From the NCBI RefSeq assembly GCF_000213175.1, contig NW_009799101.1, forward strand, positions 208,501-272,500: 64,000 bases of DNA. Direction: 5' to 3'. The first letter of the stretch is position 1. The number at the start of each line of letters is the position of its first letter. The notes below the pieces were generated by a model. That model did no database searches, had not been told where the DNA came from, and was given only the letters and a program-made list of their open reading frames with translations. Origin of the DNA: Neurospora tetrasperma FGSC 2508 (lineage: Eukaryota > Ascomycota > Sordariomycetes > Sordariales > Sordariaceae). The translations under genes were made by a program, and so were the position numbers. Below, piece after piece: positions 22,043 to 33,384 of the stretch.

Positions 22043-22860
22043 CGATGCAATTCGATCCCGACGCGCCGTATTGGAAGACGAAGCCTCCTGGTATCAAGGA
22101 AGACAGACCCATTAACCGGGAAGTACACAAGCCAGGATACTGCTTCCCCTGTTGTCAAAAGTATGGAACGCACGACAAGCTCGGGTGCAGGCTAGGCCCA
22201 CATAGGGCCGCTGATGGAGTGCGGGAGAAAGACCTCAATAGCTGGAAAAGCTACGAGGATTTCCAAGAGGCTATGGGTGCACCAAGGAGGGAGGACATGC
22301 CGTCATGGGAGGCTCATTGCATTGCTCTTCGAAGGCAAGCCTCCATGGCAGTAGAGTCTGATTCCGATGCGGAGGAATCAGACTCTACTTCAGAATCAGA
22401 TACAGAGGAGTTGTACTCCACTCCAGCCACGGAACAGTCGGACAGGTCTACTCCAGCTGCGCCGTCTACGGAGGAACTAGCCGCCTTGAAAACCACACAG
22501 AGCACAGAGGTCGCCAATACCAATGGGGAAGATGATTATGAAGAGGAGGGACCCAGCTGGGTCGATGAGTGTGACCAAGCTGGCCAGGACTTTCCTGACA
22601 TTACAGAATTACCTCGAAAAAAAAGACGTGCCTTGTTGAGGGCTCAAGAGATCGCTTTGCGGGAGGCCTTCGCTACCAGAGAGGCCTACGGATCCCATTG
22701 TAGACCTCATCTGAATCGCCAGACCTTGACGGTGGAAGTACGCACGATGGTATCGTATACCAGTGGTCCGGGCTCAAACAGTCTCAAACGGAAGCGAGAA
22801 GAAAGCCCGGGAACAGAGCGAAGACAGAGAAAAAGACTGATTGAGGACAGGCATGATTGA
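22043..22860 (+). pseudogene. CHORD-like Cys/His-rich gene, first exon missing
   Basis: The open frame from ATG 22045 encodes 271 residues, but it looks like exon 2 of the downstream paralogs. A CTGAC branch site and CTAG acceptor lie just before (22024-22042). The first residues, (A)MQFDPDAPYW, match GIMQLNRASYSWW at the start of exon 2 of the gene at 25606. It has the second half of the zinc motif, CFPCC...GC..GPH (about residues 33-53), but lacks the CxxC...CxxHPG half that exon 1 encodes in the other three. The 48-bp end of the mobile element lies 35 bp upstream, where intron and exon 1 should be. The rest is acidic and Ser-rich, with basic RKKRR and KRKREE stretches. Expression from the internal ATG is possible but unproven. 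Confidence 0.6.
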
Positions 22861-23309
22861 GCAAGGGAAATAGTGACTCCCCTCCAAAACGGGTAATCAG
22901 TTTTCCAAAGCGATAATTTGGAGAAAAGCAAGACAGCTTCAGTTGGCGCAGTGGGTTTTAGGCGTGAGGTCACACCGACTGCACAAGGAGGCGAATGTTT
23001 TGTTTTGTTATTTACAAGGAAGGAATGACTTCCCCAGAACCAGGGATTACCACAATTTCTCATCAACTCTCCCGTCCTCAGAACCGCACCTTCCCTTTGT
23101 GACTCGTTTTCGCGCAGGGCAGTGTGCCCTAGTGTGCACTTTACTGCGGTTTTTGTTCCTTTGCACTCCTCCTTTCTGACATTCATGATCTCCATTTCCC
23201 TTCGTTGGTCACCCGTGACAGCAGAAAGACGCCACGCAATCAATATTGGCTGGCTGAATCATAAACTCTTTGATCACTCATTTCTTTGTCCAAGGCGCAA
23301 TTGTTCAAG
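22861..23309. other. intergenic region in the CHORD-like array
   Basis: Spacer between the first and second array members. No gene seen; the right part would be the promoter and leader of the next gene. Confidence 0.4.
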
Positions 23310-24084
23310 ATGCCCGAGAAGAGACCCGCCTCCCATACGCGCTCGCCCGTCGCCAAACGGAAGCGTACTGCCAAAGCGACGTCCACTGCTCACAATACCG
23401 CCGATCCCAAGGCTACTGCTTCCAAGACTGCCTCCTCTAGAACCACCGCTGTTCTCGACAATGGCGCTGCGGGAAGCCCTCTTCCTTCCGGACCACCCCG
23501 CACAGATCGAAGCACTCCCGGAAGCGTGGCAAGATCCGTCAAAGCCAACCAACCGGCCCCAAGTTCCCAAACCAACGATCACCCGACAATGACGGACAAG
23601 CGGAAGCGTGAAGAGACCCCTGAGGAAAGCTCCAAGAGGCCGAAAGCTTCAGACAAGATGCCGGAACCAAAATCAAGCGAGGATAACGATGCGGAGGAAC
23701 CCAAGAAGCAACAGGAGCTGGAGATCTGCCCGATGTGTGGCGAGGAGTACGACTCAGAAGATGAAGACGACGACATCTGCGAGTTCCATCCCGGTAAGTT
23801 GGCCTCCGCTTAGTACCTCTCCTCTGGACCATATACTCTACTATCCAAGCTGTGTTCGGACACTAACATCTCTTATGACGTTGCCGTTTGTAGGAAAGCT
23901 GGTAATCGACCGAAAGGTACCTTGCTGGAAATCAGATTGGTGCGTGGATCCCTACAACGACGAGTATGTTGAAGAGTTTTTCGAATCTTATGAGTTATAC
24001 CCGGACATGCTTATATGGGACTGCTGCGGATGTTCGGAAGGTGCACCAGGTTGCGAAACACAAAGTGGGCACGGGAAATACTGA
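23310..24084 (+). CDS. CHORD-like Cys/His-rich protein (array member 2)
   Basis: Two exons, join(23310..23793, 23894..24084), 224 residues. The intron splits the Gly codon of HPG after its first base, exactly as in the next two genes. Zinc-type motif: CPMC (140-143), an acidic spacer, CEFHPG (157-162), then WDCCGC (203-208), GC (Cys215) and His221. This order, C..C...C..HPG...W.CC...GC...H, resembles CHORD domains, which bind two zinc ions and link to Hsp90 co-chaperones; CHORD has CxxxxC at the start, so the family is related or look-alike rather than identical. The N-terminal 135 residues are disordered and basic, with KRKREE and KRPK possible nuclear signals. The role is unknown. The start is the first ATG in frame. 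Confidence 0.7.
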
Positions 24085-24402
24085 GCTTGAACTGTCAAAC
24101 CAGATGAAAAGGCGACTCGGAGAGCAGGACATGGGCTTGATCCTGTATTCGGATCGTAGGTTACGCAACGGAAACAAAGGCACCCAATAATACCAGAATA
24201 GAGTACTAGTGAATGACAAGTCAAGTGAAGGGGCTCCAGGCAGGATAGGGCACGGTCCACGGACATCGAACAGAATGGAATTTGTCTCTCAATCCGTACC
24301 CTGAATTCCCTGCGCAAACACCAAGCAAATCTTCATCTGGTTCACAATTTCATTGATCCCCTTCCACACCCCACCACCAGCCCCAGCAATCAAGCGCCCA
24401 AA

Positions 24403-25092
24403 ATGGCGAACGAACAAAGCATGCCTCTTCCACTAGTGGACGAGCGCAACAGGAAAATGCTTGATGCGATCCACAACGCTCCTTGCATGAGCCTCCAAAT
24501 CGTACTGTTCTCTCTCTACGCCGAGGGTGATGACAATCTGAAGACGCGCATCGAGGATCTAGTCCACGACTACACTCTCACCCTTCACAACTTGGACGCC
24601 GGAATCGCAACACCTGCCAGCGAGCTGAGAACGGAGCCAGCCACAGAAGTTCCACTTGCGACCGAGGAACCAGTTGATAACACAATCTATTGTCCTGTTT
24701 GCGATGATTACTTTGATCCGGACGACGAGGACGACCTGTGTTTCCATCATCCTGGTATATTCCCCCCGTCTACTGACTACCTACTCTGAGCAAGTGCTGA
24801 CTCGTGGCGTCGGTCGTTGACTGGAACAGGCAAGAGGATCGCCATCCCCGGCTTTGACAGCGTGGCGTACGAAAAGGAGGTTAGTCCTGAGGCGTACCAA
24901 ATCAAGGTAGAGGAAGGCTTGGACACGGAGGAGAACCGCTTGGTGCCGCTTTGGGCAAGCACCTGGGACTGTTGTGGAGGGGTAGGTGCTTCGAGGGGGT
25001 GTGTTCAGGGTGTCCATGTGGAGTACGTGGAGGGTATGGAGGATTGGGACGACAGTGATAGTAGCTCTAGTGACGAGAGCGATTCGGACTGA
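24403..25092 (+). CDS. CHORD-like Cys/His-rich protein (array member 3)
   Basis: Two exons, join(24403..24754, 24830..25092), 204 residues, with the intron at the same phase-1 site in the HPG glycine codon (donor GTATAT is weak; acceptor AACAG). The N-terminal helical region (LDAIHNAP...VLFSLYAEGDD...RIEDLVHDY) resembles that of the next gene, which supports duplication. Motif: CPVC (97-100), CFHHPG (113-118), TWDCCGG (Cys165/166), GC (Cys175) and His180. The tail is acidic and Ser-rich (DDSDSSSSDESDSD). The gene lies 318 bp downstream of member 2 on the same strand. No biochemical function is known to me. Confidence 0.72.
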
Positions 25093-25605
25093 GCTGGATA
25101 AAACATTGGGCGAGTTGAGAGGCCATGGAGGAGAGTCACGCTAAAAGGGAGCTATTAAGGAAGGTACATCACGGAAGGTAAAGCTCGAATCTTGCGGCGA
25201 GGGAAATCGGCAATAGTAGCCAAGGCAATGTGTGCAGGGATAAACGGAAAGTACCTCTAGCTCGGACAATGTTCGTTTGGCTCAGGGCTACTACGATTCA
25301 GACGCAAGGCACGTTTGTCAAGAGGACAGGTTGGATTCAGACCGTGGCCTCTTTCTTTTTCTCCCGATTCTGCTGCTTGCGCATTCCGCTAGCAACACCT
25401 TTCTCTCGCTTCTCACAAGGCAGTTTAAGTTGCACCAGTTCGCTCCCTTTTTTTTATCCTCTTGTCTTTTCTCCAGGGAACACCGAAAACCTTGTTCCCG
25501 ACAACGACAGTCAACTCCAACGCCAGTTGTTCAGTCTCCGCCCTTCTGCATTCATTGAACCTGAATCCACCACATCCTGTCACTCCTCAAGTCTCAAAGC
25601 TCAAG
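25093..25605. other. intergenic region in the CHORD-like array
   Basis: Spacer with one TACCTCTA copy (25252) and a pyrimidine-rich leader region. No gene seen. Confidence 0.4.
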
Positions 25606-26431
25606 ATGGTCGACGAAACTACCAAAGAGGTTCTTGAATGTTTCCCGTCCGTTACAAACTATGAGCGGTTCCAAAAGACCATGGATGCAATCCATTCTCG
25701 CTCCAAGGTGGTTCTTCGCAGGGTTCTCTTCGACTTATTTGTGTCGGACATCAGTGACCCTGAGACCCTGCAGTCGCGCATCCACGAGCTTGTCGCCGAG
25801 CGCTACGAGTACATGTATGCAGAGTCTAACGAAAACCCACTGCCTACCAAGAGAAAGAGCGAGGAGTCTCCGAAAAAGAAGAAGAGAAGGGGCAAGAAAC
25901 GAAGAAAGACCGCGACATACATATCGGAAGGGCCGGATGAGTGCACCCGTTGTGAAGAGGAGTTTGGACCCGAAGACGAGTCGAAGGGTTGCTTTCGCCA
26001 TCCAGGTGAGTACCTCTAGAACAGGACAACCTATTCCGTCATGTCCTATAGTTTTTGAGTGGTTTCCAGAGGCTGAGATACTTTTGCTGACTACCTACCT
26101 ACCTTTGTTGGAACCAGGCATTATGCAGCTCAACCGTGCGTCCTACTCCTGGTGGACCGAGGAGCATATAGAAACCTCTGAGTATACGTCGAAAGAGCTA
26201 AATGCTCCACATCATCGCGAAGAGAACCCAGACGGGTTCACCTGGAGTTGTTGTGGTCTGCCTGGTGGTCGACGGGGTTGCAAACGGTGTCCACACAAGG
26301 CTTATGAGGGCGATACCGACTACAGTGGAGACAGTGAAGATAGTGATGAGGTTGACGACGACAGTGGCAGTAGCGATGAAGGTAATGAGAGTGATAGTGG
26401 CCAGGATGATGATGATGACGAGGATGATTGA
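25606..26431 (+). CDS. CHORD-like Cys/His-rich protein (array member 4)
   Basis: Two exons, join(25606..26005, 26118..26431), 237 residues. The intron again lies inside the HPG glycine codon (donor GTGAGT, acceptor CCAG) and contains a TACCTCTA copy. Residues 1-85 form the helical N-terminal domain shared with member 3 (MDAIHSRSKVVLRRVLFDLF). A very basic stretch follows (KKKKRRGKKRRK, probable nuclear signal), then CTRC (113-116), CFRHPG (129-134), TWSCCG (Cys178/179), GCKRCPH (Cys188, Cys191, His193). The C-terminal 40 residues are nearly all Asp, Glu, Ser and Gly. A basic middle and acidic tail suggest a nuclear or chromatin-linked protein, but this is inference. Confidence 0.72.
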
Positions 26432-27741
26432 TGGGACACTTGAAAGCAAGACTGAATTGAAGCTTCACAGAGAAAGATGATGGATGTCTGTTCAATACCT
26501 CTAGGTGCTTGGGCCTTGGGTTGCAACTTAAGTTTGAATCCACTCAAACTTGGACTTCGTGGGTTCAGCAAGCCAACCAATCGATTGTCAATCAATCAAT
26601 TTGCACTCCATTTGGGTTCCTCTGTTCCAAGTTGTCATAGCCGGTAATGGCCCGGAGATTCGGTGGTCAATTGATATGGCCCGTGCATCACTCCACTGAA
26701 GCCACTGTGATGCCAAGATGACTGACAGCAGTGGTGTGTTGCTTGCAGGAAGAAACGACGCTAGCTCGGTAACCTGTAGCGCGCGATGGAGCTGCTAGAG
26801 GTACCGCAGTGCCGACTCGGTCGATTCCTCCTTCTCTCTAGTATTTTTGTTTTGTTTTTAATTTTCCCGTCTTGTTTTGTCCCCTTGCGCTTTTTCCATC
26901 CTTCCCTCTTGAAGTTCCCCTTCAGCCTCGCTCACTGGTTGCCTGATCGGAAACAAGCAAGGGTTTCCTTGTGTTTCCGGTAAGTGACTCGATCGGCCAA
27001 TCTAGAATCTGACAAGATGTGCATCGGGCTGGGGATGGCTCGAGTGTCGTCGGTAAGCGAATACGACACGTGCCCCCTGGAGTGTGCACTATTAGAATCC
27101 TGAGGCAGCCCGCTAACGAAAAGAGGATTGAAGCACGTGAATGATACGAGGTGTGTATTCTCTAGAGGTAGATGTACGGGTATTCGAATATGATGATGAA
27201 AATAAAGGGATTGAGAATGGAGGAAATGCGAGAACCCAAAGGCAGGTACACAGAGTACTGCGGTTGCGAGCCAAAGTTTTACCTCCCTGTCAGGTATCTC
27301 ACACAGACCACCAAAGCCAGAGCTTCGTGGGCACTGTGTGTCCAACGACCTGATCCACGGGTTTAACTTACCCATCTCACCATAGTAAAACACGTGCATT
27401 CAGCGGTTGCCGGTGGCCCGCACCAGGCGCATCCATGCTTGCCATGTTACACTAAACTATAGCGCTGGCCAGGGCGGGGCCTACTAAGGTAAGAAGCCGT
27501 AACAGACCTGTGGACCCGAGGCAGTGCTACCCGACAGGTACAAGTGCGCCATCATTCCCACCGCCAAGAGAAAATGAGCGTCCTCCGCCCCCGTCCCACG
27601 ACTGAACATCCCATTTTTCTTGGCTTTTCTTTTTTCAGGTTTCTATATCACGTCAATCGGGCAGCCTGACTATTAGTAACCCCGCGCGCCTGACAAATCG
27701 ATATCATCATTTTCAAAAAGTATAACTGGCATCGCTCGACA
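26432..27741. other. intergenic region
   Basis: No gene supported. It contains three TACCTCTA/TAGAGGTA copies (26496, 26796, 27163) and T-rich stretches around 26840-26900. Confidence 0.4.
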
Positions 27742-28406
27742 ATGCGCGGCACCCAACCACACGTTTTGCGACTTTTTGTTGCGATCCTAGCAGCAGTCGG
27801 CCTGATCCTCTTCTTCGACCCCCTCAACTTGGGACTCGCATCATCGTCAGCCATCGGCAACTTTTATCCCACAGATAATCGAGCAGGCGGGTGGTTCATG
27901 TCTTCCACAATTACCCATATCGTGTTGTTCAAGTTCAAGCCCGATGCTGGCGCCGATCGGATCAAGACGGTACGTGTTGGAACCTTCAACCATCCATCCC
28001 CAATCACACACCACACACTGTGTAGACTTGGGACGTTCTGCGCAACGCTGACAGCGCCCGACTACGACAGATATCCAACCGGTTCCTCGGGCTCAAAGAA
28101 CAATGCGTCACCATGACACAGCAGCCGTACATCCGCAAGATATCCGGTGGCAGGGATAACTCTCCAGAAGGATTGCAGGTGAGTAGTAAACAAGCGGAAG
28201 AATCCTGACTCCAACCTCTCGGCAACGAGCTGACCCAGATGGTGGTCCAGGGCGGCCTTACCCATGCGTTCGTTGTCGAGTTTGAGTCCGCCGCCGAAAG
28301 AGATTACTACGTCAACTTGGATCCCGTCCATCAATCGTTCAAGAAGGATATCGAGCCTTTTGTGGAAAAGGTTACGGTGGTGGACTTTACCAATGGTGCT
28401 TTCTGA
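27742..28406 (+). CDS. stress-responsive A/B barrel (Dabb) domain protein
   Basis: Three exons, join(27742..27969, 28071..28178, 28239..28406), 167 residues; introns of 101 and 60 nt, all junctions in phase 0. The Dabb domain starts at MSSTITHIVLFKFKP (about residue 53) and shows the usual ferredoxin-like pattern: ITHIVLFKF first strand, the ISNRFLGLK helix, THAFVVEF third strand, then YYVNLDPVHQSF and a final VTVVDF strand. The first 50 residues are an extension with one hydrophobic helix (about 9-25), possibly a membrane anchor or organelle signal; translation could instead start at the inner Met. Dabb proteins are small dimers, some stress-induced and some enzymes. The gene converges with kynureninase, 124 bp away. 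Confidence 0.85.
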
Positions 28407-28530
28407 GCTTGAGGCGGCGCATATATCCTTGGAAAATATCTAATCACCATGATATCCAAACACGTACTACTTCAAGTATCCGCTTTGACTTGGCGATTGT
28501 ATTGTATTCTCCCACGTGCTACGACCCATG

Positions 28531-30038
28531 CTAACCCCTGATAGCCGCCTCAAAGATCTCCATAAACTTCCACACATCCTCGAACCGACAGTACATTGGC
28601 ACCGGCGCCACGCGAATGACGTTTGGTTTCCTCTTGTCGCACACCACACCGTGTGCCTCCAGCGCCGCCGCCACCGTATCCATCAACCCATCCCTCAACA
28701 ACAAGCTCAACTGTGTTCCTCTCTGCAACGGATCCCTGGGCGTAATGATCTTGAAGGCCGGCTCCTCGCCCTCTGGCTGTCTCCTGACAATCTCATCCAA
28801 CAAATGCTCCGTATACGCCGTCAACACCAGCGCCTTACTCCTCAACTCCTTCATGCTCGTCTTGTTGAACACCGACAAGGCAGCCGCCAAGCTCGTCAAG
28901 TCAATGGCACTCGGGTTGCTGACCTGGAAGCCCTGCGCACCAGGCGTGGGCTGGAACTCCTTGTCCATGTTGAACCGCACGCTCTTATCGGCACCATACC
29001 ACCCGCTCAACCTTGGCTTGAACACCGGCTTGCCCGAGCTCATGTCCACCTTGCCGTGGCGTTCGTGTACAAAAGCGCCAGCCATGGAGCCAGGACCACC
29101 GTTCAGGTACTTGTACGTGCACCACACGGCAAAGTCCACGTTCCAGTCATGCAGCTGGAGCTCGACGTTACCCGCGCAGTGCGCCAAGTCCCAGCCGACA
29201 ACGATGCCGCGCTCCTGAGCGTACTGGGTGATGCGGGGGATGTCGAAGAGTTGGCCGGTGTAGTACTGGATACCCGGCAGGAGCAGCAGGGCAGCATCCT
29301 CGGCGTGTTCATCGATGGTAGCCAAGATCTTTTCCGGTGACAAGTAAAGGTTTTCGTCAGGCTGCATCTCCACCATGCTTTTCTCGGGATCCAAACCGTG
29401 CCACTCGATTTGCGACTGGAAGGCGTACCAGTCACTGGGGAAGGGACGCCACTCAAGGATGATCTTGTGTCGCTTGTCGGTGGGGCGGTAGAAGGAGGCC
29501 AGCATGAAGTGCAGGTTGACGGTCAGGGTGTTCATGATGACGACTTCGGAAGGGTCCGCGGCGCCAACAATGGCGGCCGACTTGGCGGCGCAGTCGGCGG
29601 CCATGTCTTGCCAGGGGGTGAGGGGCGAGTTGGAAAGTGAGGAGAAGTGGCCGTTGACGCCGATGGAGGCCCAGGTCTCGAGTTGCGCTTCGAGGTAGCG
29701 GCGGACGGCCTTGGGTTGGGCGCCGAGGGAGTTGCCGACGAAGTAAATGCAAGGGGTGTCGGCGTCGGTAGTGGTGCCGTTTGTTTGGATACCTGGGTGG
29801 TGTTAGTTGTGGTGCTGTGAAGCGTGGGTGAGGGTGAGGGGTACCTACCGGGAATGATCCCGTCAAGAGCCTTCTTCTTCAGCGAAGCGCGAGTGGGAAT
29901 GATGAACTCATCTCTGAAATGACTGAGCTGATCCTGGGCGTCGAGACTCTGAGCGTATTCGAGTGTGTTGGCGTTTGGAGGAAATTCAGGCTTTTGGCCG
30001 TCCCGGAGGACTTTTACTTTTGACGCGAAGTCGTTCAT
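28531..30038 (-). CDS. bna5: kynureninase
   Basis: Two exons, complement(28531..29792, 29849..30038), 483 residues; the 56-nt intron has donor GTAGGT and an AACTAAC branch site. It is a PLP enzyme of fold type I that cuts kynurenine or 3-hydroxykynurenine to anthranilate or 3-hydroxyanthranilate plus alanine. Visible marks: [13 protein letters not shown] near 80, [33 protein letters not shown] (Asp265, cofactor contact) and [12 protein letters not shown] with the probable PLP lysine Lys291. [11 protein letters not shown] follows. Length is normal for the family. The start ATG at 30038 gives the usual N-terminal helix region. It diverges from indoleamine 2,3-dioxygenase, an enzyme two steps earlier in the pathway. 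The symbol follows yeast BNA5. Confidence 0.93.
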
Positions 30039-31564
30039 TGTGATTTGTGTCCGTTGGGGTTGGAGGCAAAGTGGATCTGACAAGGAGAGAAAAAAGGGGG
30101 TTTGTTTACTTTGGGTGGATCTCGAATGAGCGGGTCCCGTCCAGTTGGGTCCGGGTTCCTGGTGGAAAAAGAAAGGTGCGTCAAGAAAGATGCAGATGAA
30201 CAAACGACCAACAGTGAGACCACAATGAATGGTGCAATACTTGATGTTCCTGACGATCCGGTCTGGTGGTTTTGTAGTTGGAATCTGGCCATTGGTCTTC
30301 ACCGGCATGCTCCAAATTCTTCTCATTGCTTTTGCGTGGAAAAGATTCTTTGCGAGATCGGAAACGGAAGCGGAAGGTCGGGAGTCGGGACTTTGAAATG
30401 TGGGGCATTTTATCTTCCGTCTTCCGTCTTGCGTATTCCGCTTTCCGCATCCGTGTGGCCGTCCACCGCTTGCAACACACAGATACAGATGGATGAGTAT
30501 GACCGATCGAATGACCGACAAAGGCCGCCAATTCGCGAATTATAATTCAATTCCGCCTTTACCGCTGATATCCGATGACAAGTATTAGGTAATTGTTAAC
30601 TTGCAACCTTCAAACCGCGAACAAATGACCAACGACAATCGACGGATGGTGAACGATGATTCCCTACCTGTGCTTGGAGTACAGTAAGGTACGCATTCGT
30701 CCAACGGTTTCTGTTTCAGCGCAGCGGTGCCGAGGATTGCCTTACCGTTAGACTTTCCCTAGGTAGGTAGACAAAAGTCATGAGGAGAGGGAGAGTTCCA
30801 CCCATGTACACAGTACTGGTAGGTAGTCCATGGAAGGTGGAAAATTCGGTGAAGGTACAAGAGGTCGGGCCAAGTGATCTTCCATCTTTGTATTGCACCA
30901 ACGTCATTGATCTTGTCATCTTCCATCCGTAGAGGTATCTTCCGGGATACAAATATGCTCGATTACTCCACTCATCAATCAACAATCAACCCGACATGTG
31001 GAGTGCGGAACGGAAAGACGGACAACGGAAGGTTTTGAACGTCTCGGAACCTTCAGTCAGTACCTACCTACCTTGATGGTCACAATGAAACGAAACAGTC
31101 TGCTATGGAGCATGGCTAGGTTACCATGAACTGAACAGAACCGACATGCATCAAAATCGTCCGTCCGAAGAACGCAGTGCATTGATGGGATCATTCACGG
31201 AGTCACGGTGGATGGATGATACCTGGGGAAAAAAAGAAAAACGAAAAAAGTGAGCGTGATTTGACTTTGCGTTCAGATAAATTGACAATCCTTGAACCCA
31301 GACCGTGATCGGCCGCCGTTGGATCTACCTACACTAGGTATAGATATCCCCGACTGTCTTACCTTCTACCTTCTACCTTCCGACTTTTCTTCTTCTTCTT
31401 CTTCTTCCTTGTTTCCTTGCTACCTAGGTAGGTACCTACTTCTACTGCGACTAGGTACCATAGGAATTGGACTCGACTCGGCTTGGTCTCAGCAGCAAGT
31501 TCTCCATACCAGATTCTCTTTCGTCAAAAGGTCAAAACCCACCGCATCATCAGACATTCAATTC

Positions 31565-31639
<75 letters not shown>
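30039..31639. other. shared upstream region of kynureninase and IDO
   Basis: 1.6 kb between two diverging genes of tryptophan breakdown, with no gene inside. It carries a TAGAGGTA copy (30930), several CCTACC/GGTAGG tracts (30760, 31060, 31420), and, at the right end, a CTTCTT run (about 31388-31406) and the (CAA)25 leader repeat. A common control region is plausible from layout alone. Confidence 0.4.

Positions 31640-31640
<1 letters not shown>
31566..31640 (+). repeat. (CAA)25 microsatellite in the IDO 5' leader
   Basis: Twenty-five CAA units running directly into the start codon; the last A of the repeat is the A of the ATG. Such leaders are unstructured. Length is likely to vary between strains. 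Confidence 0.9.
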
Positions 31641-31642
<2 letters not shown>

Positions 31643-33384
31643 TCGCCCTTTGAACACCTCCCTACATCTGCTACTGGTACTGCCTCCAAGCAGCAAGCCT
31701 CCTCCACCGAGTCCAACGAATCTGACTCCTCTTTTCCCGATCACATCCAGTCACTGTTGACCAAGTACGACGTTACGACCAACGGGTTTCTCCCGGAGGG
31801 ACCACCGCTTGAGGTACTGCCGGACGAGTACTATGCCCCATGGGAAGACCTCATCAGACGGTTGCCAGAGACGCTGGATGCTGGCACGTTTCGAGCGGAG
31901 GTTGATCGCTTGCCGGTTTTGCAAACGGAACGACTGATGAAAGAAGAAGAATGGAGGAGGGCGTATGTCGTGTTGTGTTTCTTTGCGCATGGGTATATTT
32001 GGGGAGGTAGTAGACCGTCCGAGGTGAGTTCTTCGTTTATGGCGGCCTAGAGCCGAAGATGAAGATGAGATTGTACTGACAAAACTAACAGATCCTCCCC
32101 GCGCCAATTTCCGTTCCCCTTTTGTCTGTCTCCTCCTATCTCGACTTGCCGCCTATAGCGACGTACGCATCTCTCAACCTATGGAACTTTCGTTGTGTTC
32201 CTCCCCCGTCATCCTCGTTTCCTCCTTCTCCTCCAGCAAGACCCGCCTCCTCTTCTTCCTCTTCTCCATCTCTCACCACATGCAGCGCCGCCAAATCACC
32301 CAAGGTATTCGACCCAACAGACCTCTCCCGCTTACAAACCCTGCACACCTTCACCGGCACCTCCTCCGAGTCCTGGTTCTACCTCGTCTCCGTAGCAATG
32401 GAAGCCCAAGGAGCATACATCATCCCCATCATGCTTCGTGCATTGCAAGCCATCGGTCTACGTTCCGAGACATGGAAGGAGTCGACGACCAAGGCGCTAA
32501 GGGAGTTGGTACACTGCGTGCAAGCTGTGGGGGAGCTGTTGGAACGGATGTATGAGGGGTGTGAGAGTATGGTGTTTTATCATCGGATTAGACCTTATTT
32601 GGCGGGGAGTAAGGGGATGAATAGTACCTCTATGGGGCTGGGGAGGGGGGTGTTTTATGATTTGGGTGCTGCTTCTAAGGGGGAAAATGGAGAAGTGGTG
32701 CAAGGACAAAAGAGAAAAGGAAAGTGGATGGCATACAGAGGCGGGTCGAATGGGCAATCGTCGCTTATCCAGTTTTGGGATCTGGTGTTGGGGGTGGAAC
32801 ATGTGAGTGCTGGACACTCTTCTCCTCACGGGCATGTCTCCAGTTCCGCCTCCGGCACTACCACCACCAACATGAAAGAAAAAGAGAAACCCTTCCATGA
32901 GGAAGTAAGGGAGTACATGCCGCTTAAACACCGACAGTTTCTCTCACTCGTCGGCAAGATGGGATTGGGAAAAGGGGGGATCAGAAAGGCAGTCATGGAA
33001 ATGGTGGAAGCCGCAGAGCACGAGGGGAGGGACTTGCACGAAAAGGAGAGGGAGTTGCAGGGTGCTTTCACTGATGCGACCAGGGCGTTGGCGGGGTTCA
33101 GAAATAAACATTTGCAGATTGTCGCGAGGTATATAGTCATTCCGTCGAGGCAGGAGGTGCCGGAGGAGATGAAGAGGCCGGGGGTATCTTTGGGGGATGG
33201 AGAAGTTGGAGGGAACGAGGGGCAGGTGGTGAATTTGGCGACTGCTAGTTCGGGGTTGTCGCAGGGGAATGATGACAAGAAGAAGAAAGGACGGGAACTG
33301 ACGGGTACCGGAGGAACAGCGTTGTTGCCGTTTTTGAAGCAGACGAGGGATGAGACGTTGAAGGCGGGGGAGGTTGGCAAATGA
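31640..33384 (+). CDS. indoleamine 2,3-dioxygenase family protein
   Basis: Two exons, join(31640..32023, 32092..33384), 558 residues; the 68-nt intron has donor GTGAGT and an ACTAAC branch site. The heme enzyme opens the indole ring of tryptophan to N-formylkynurenine, the first step of the kynurenine route. Family marks: LPAPISVPLL...YLDLPPIATYASLNLWN after the junction, FYHRIRPYLAG, YRGGSNGQSSLIQFWD (about 343-358), EYMPLKHRQFLSL and RNKHLQIVARYI with the probable heme ligand His468. Insertions of low complexity (Ser/Pro near 165-190 and around 365-390) are fungal features. It is transcribed away from kynureninase. The isoform is not resolved; fungi often have several IDO genes. Confidence 0.9.

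Noticed and set aside
22045-22860. Treating the first array member as a complete intronless gene
   Set aside because: Its start lines up with exon 2 of the paralogs, an acceptor with branch site lies just upstream, and half the zinc motif is absent.
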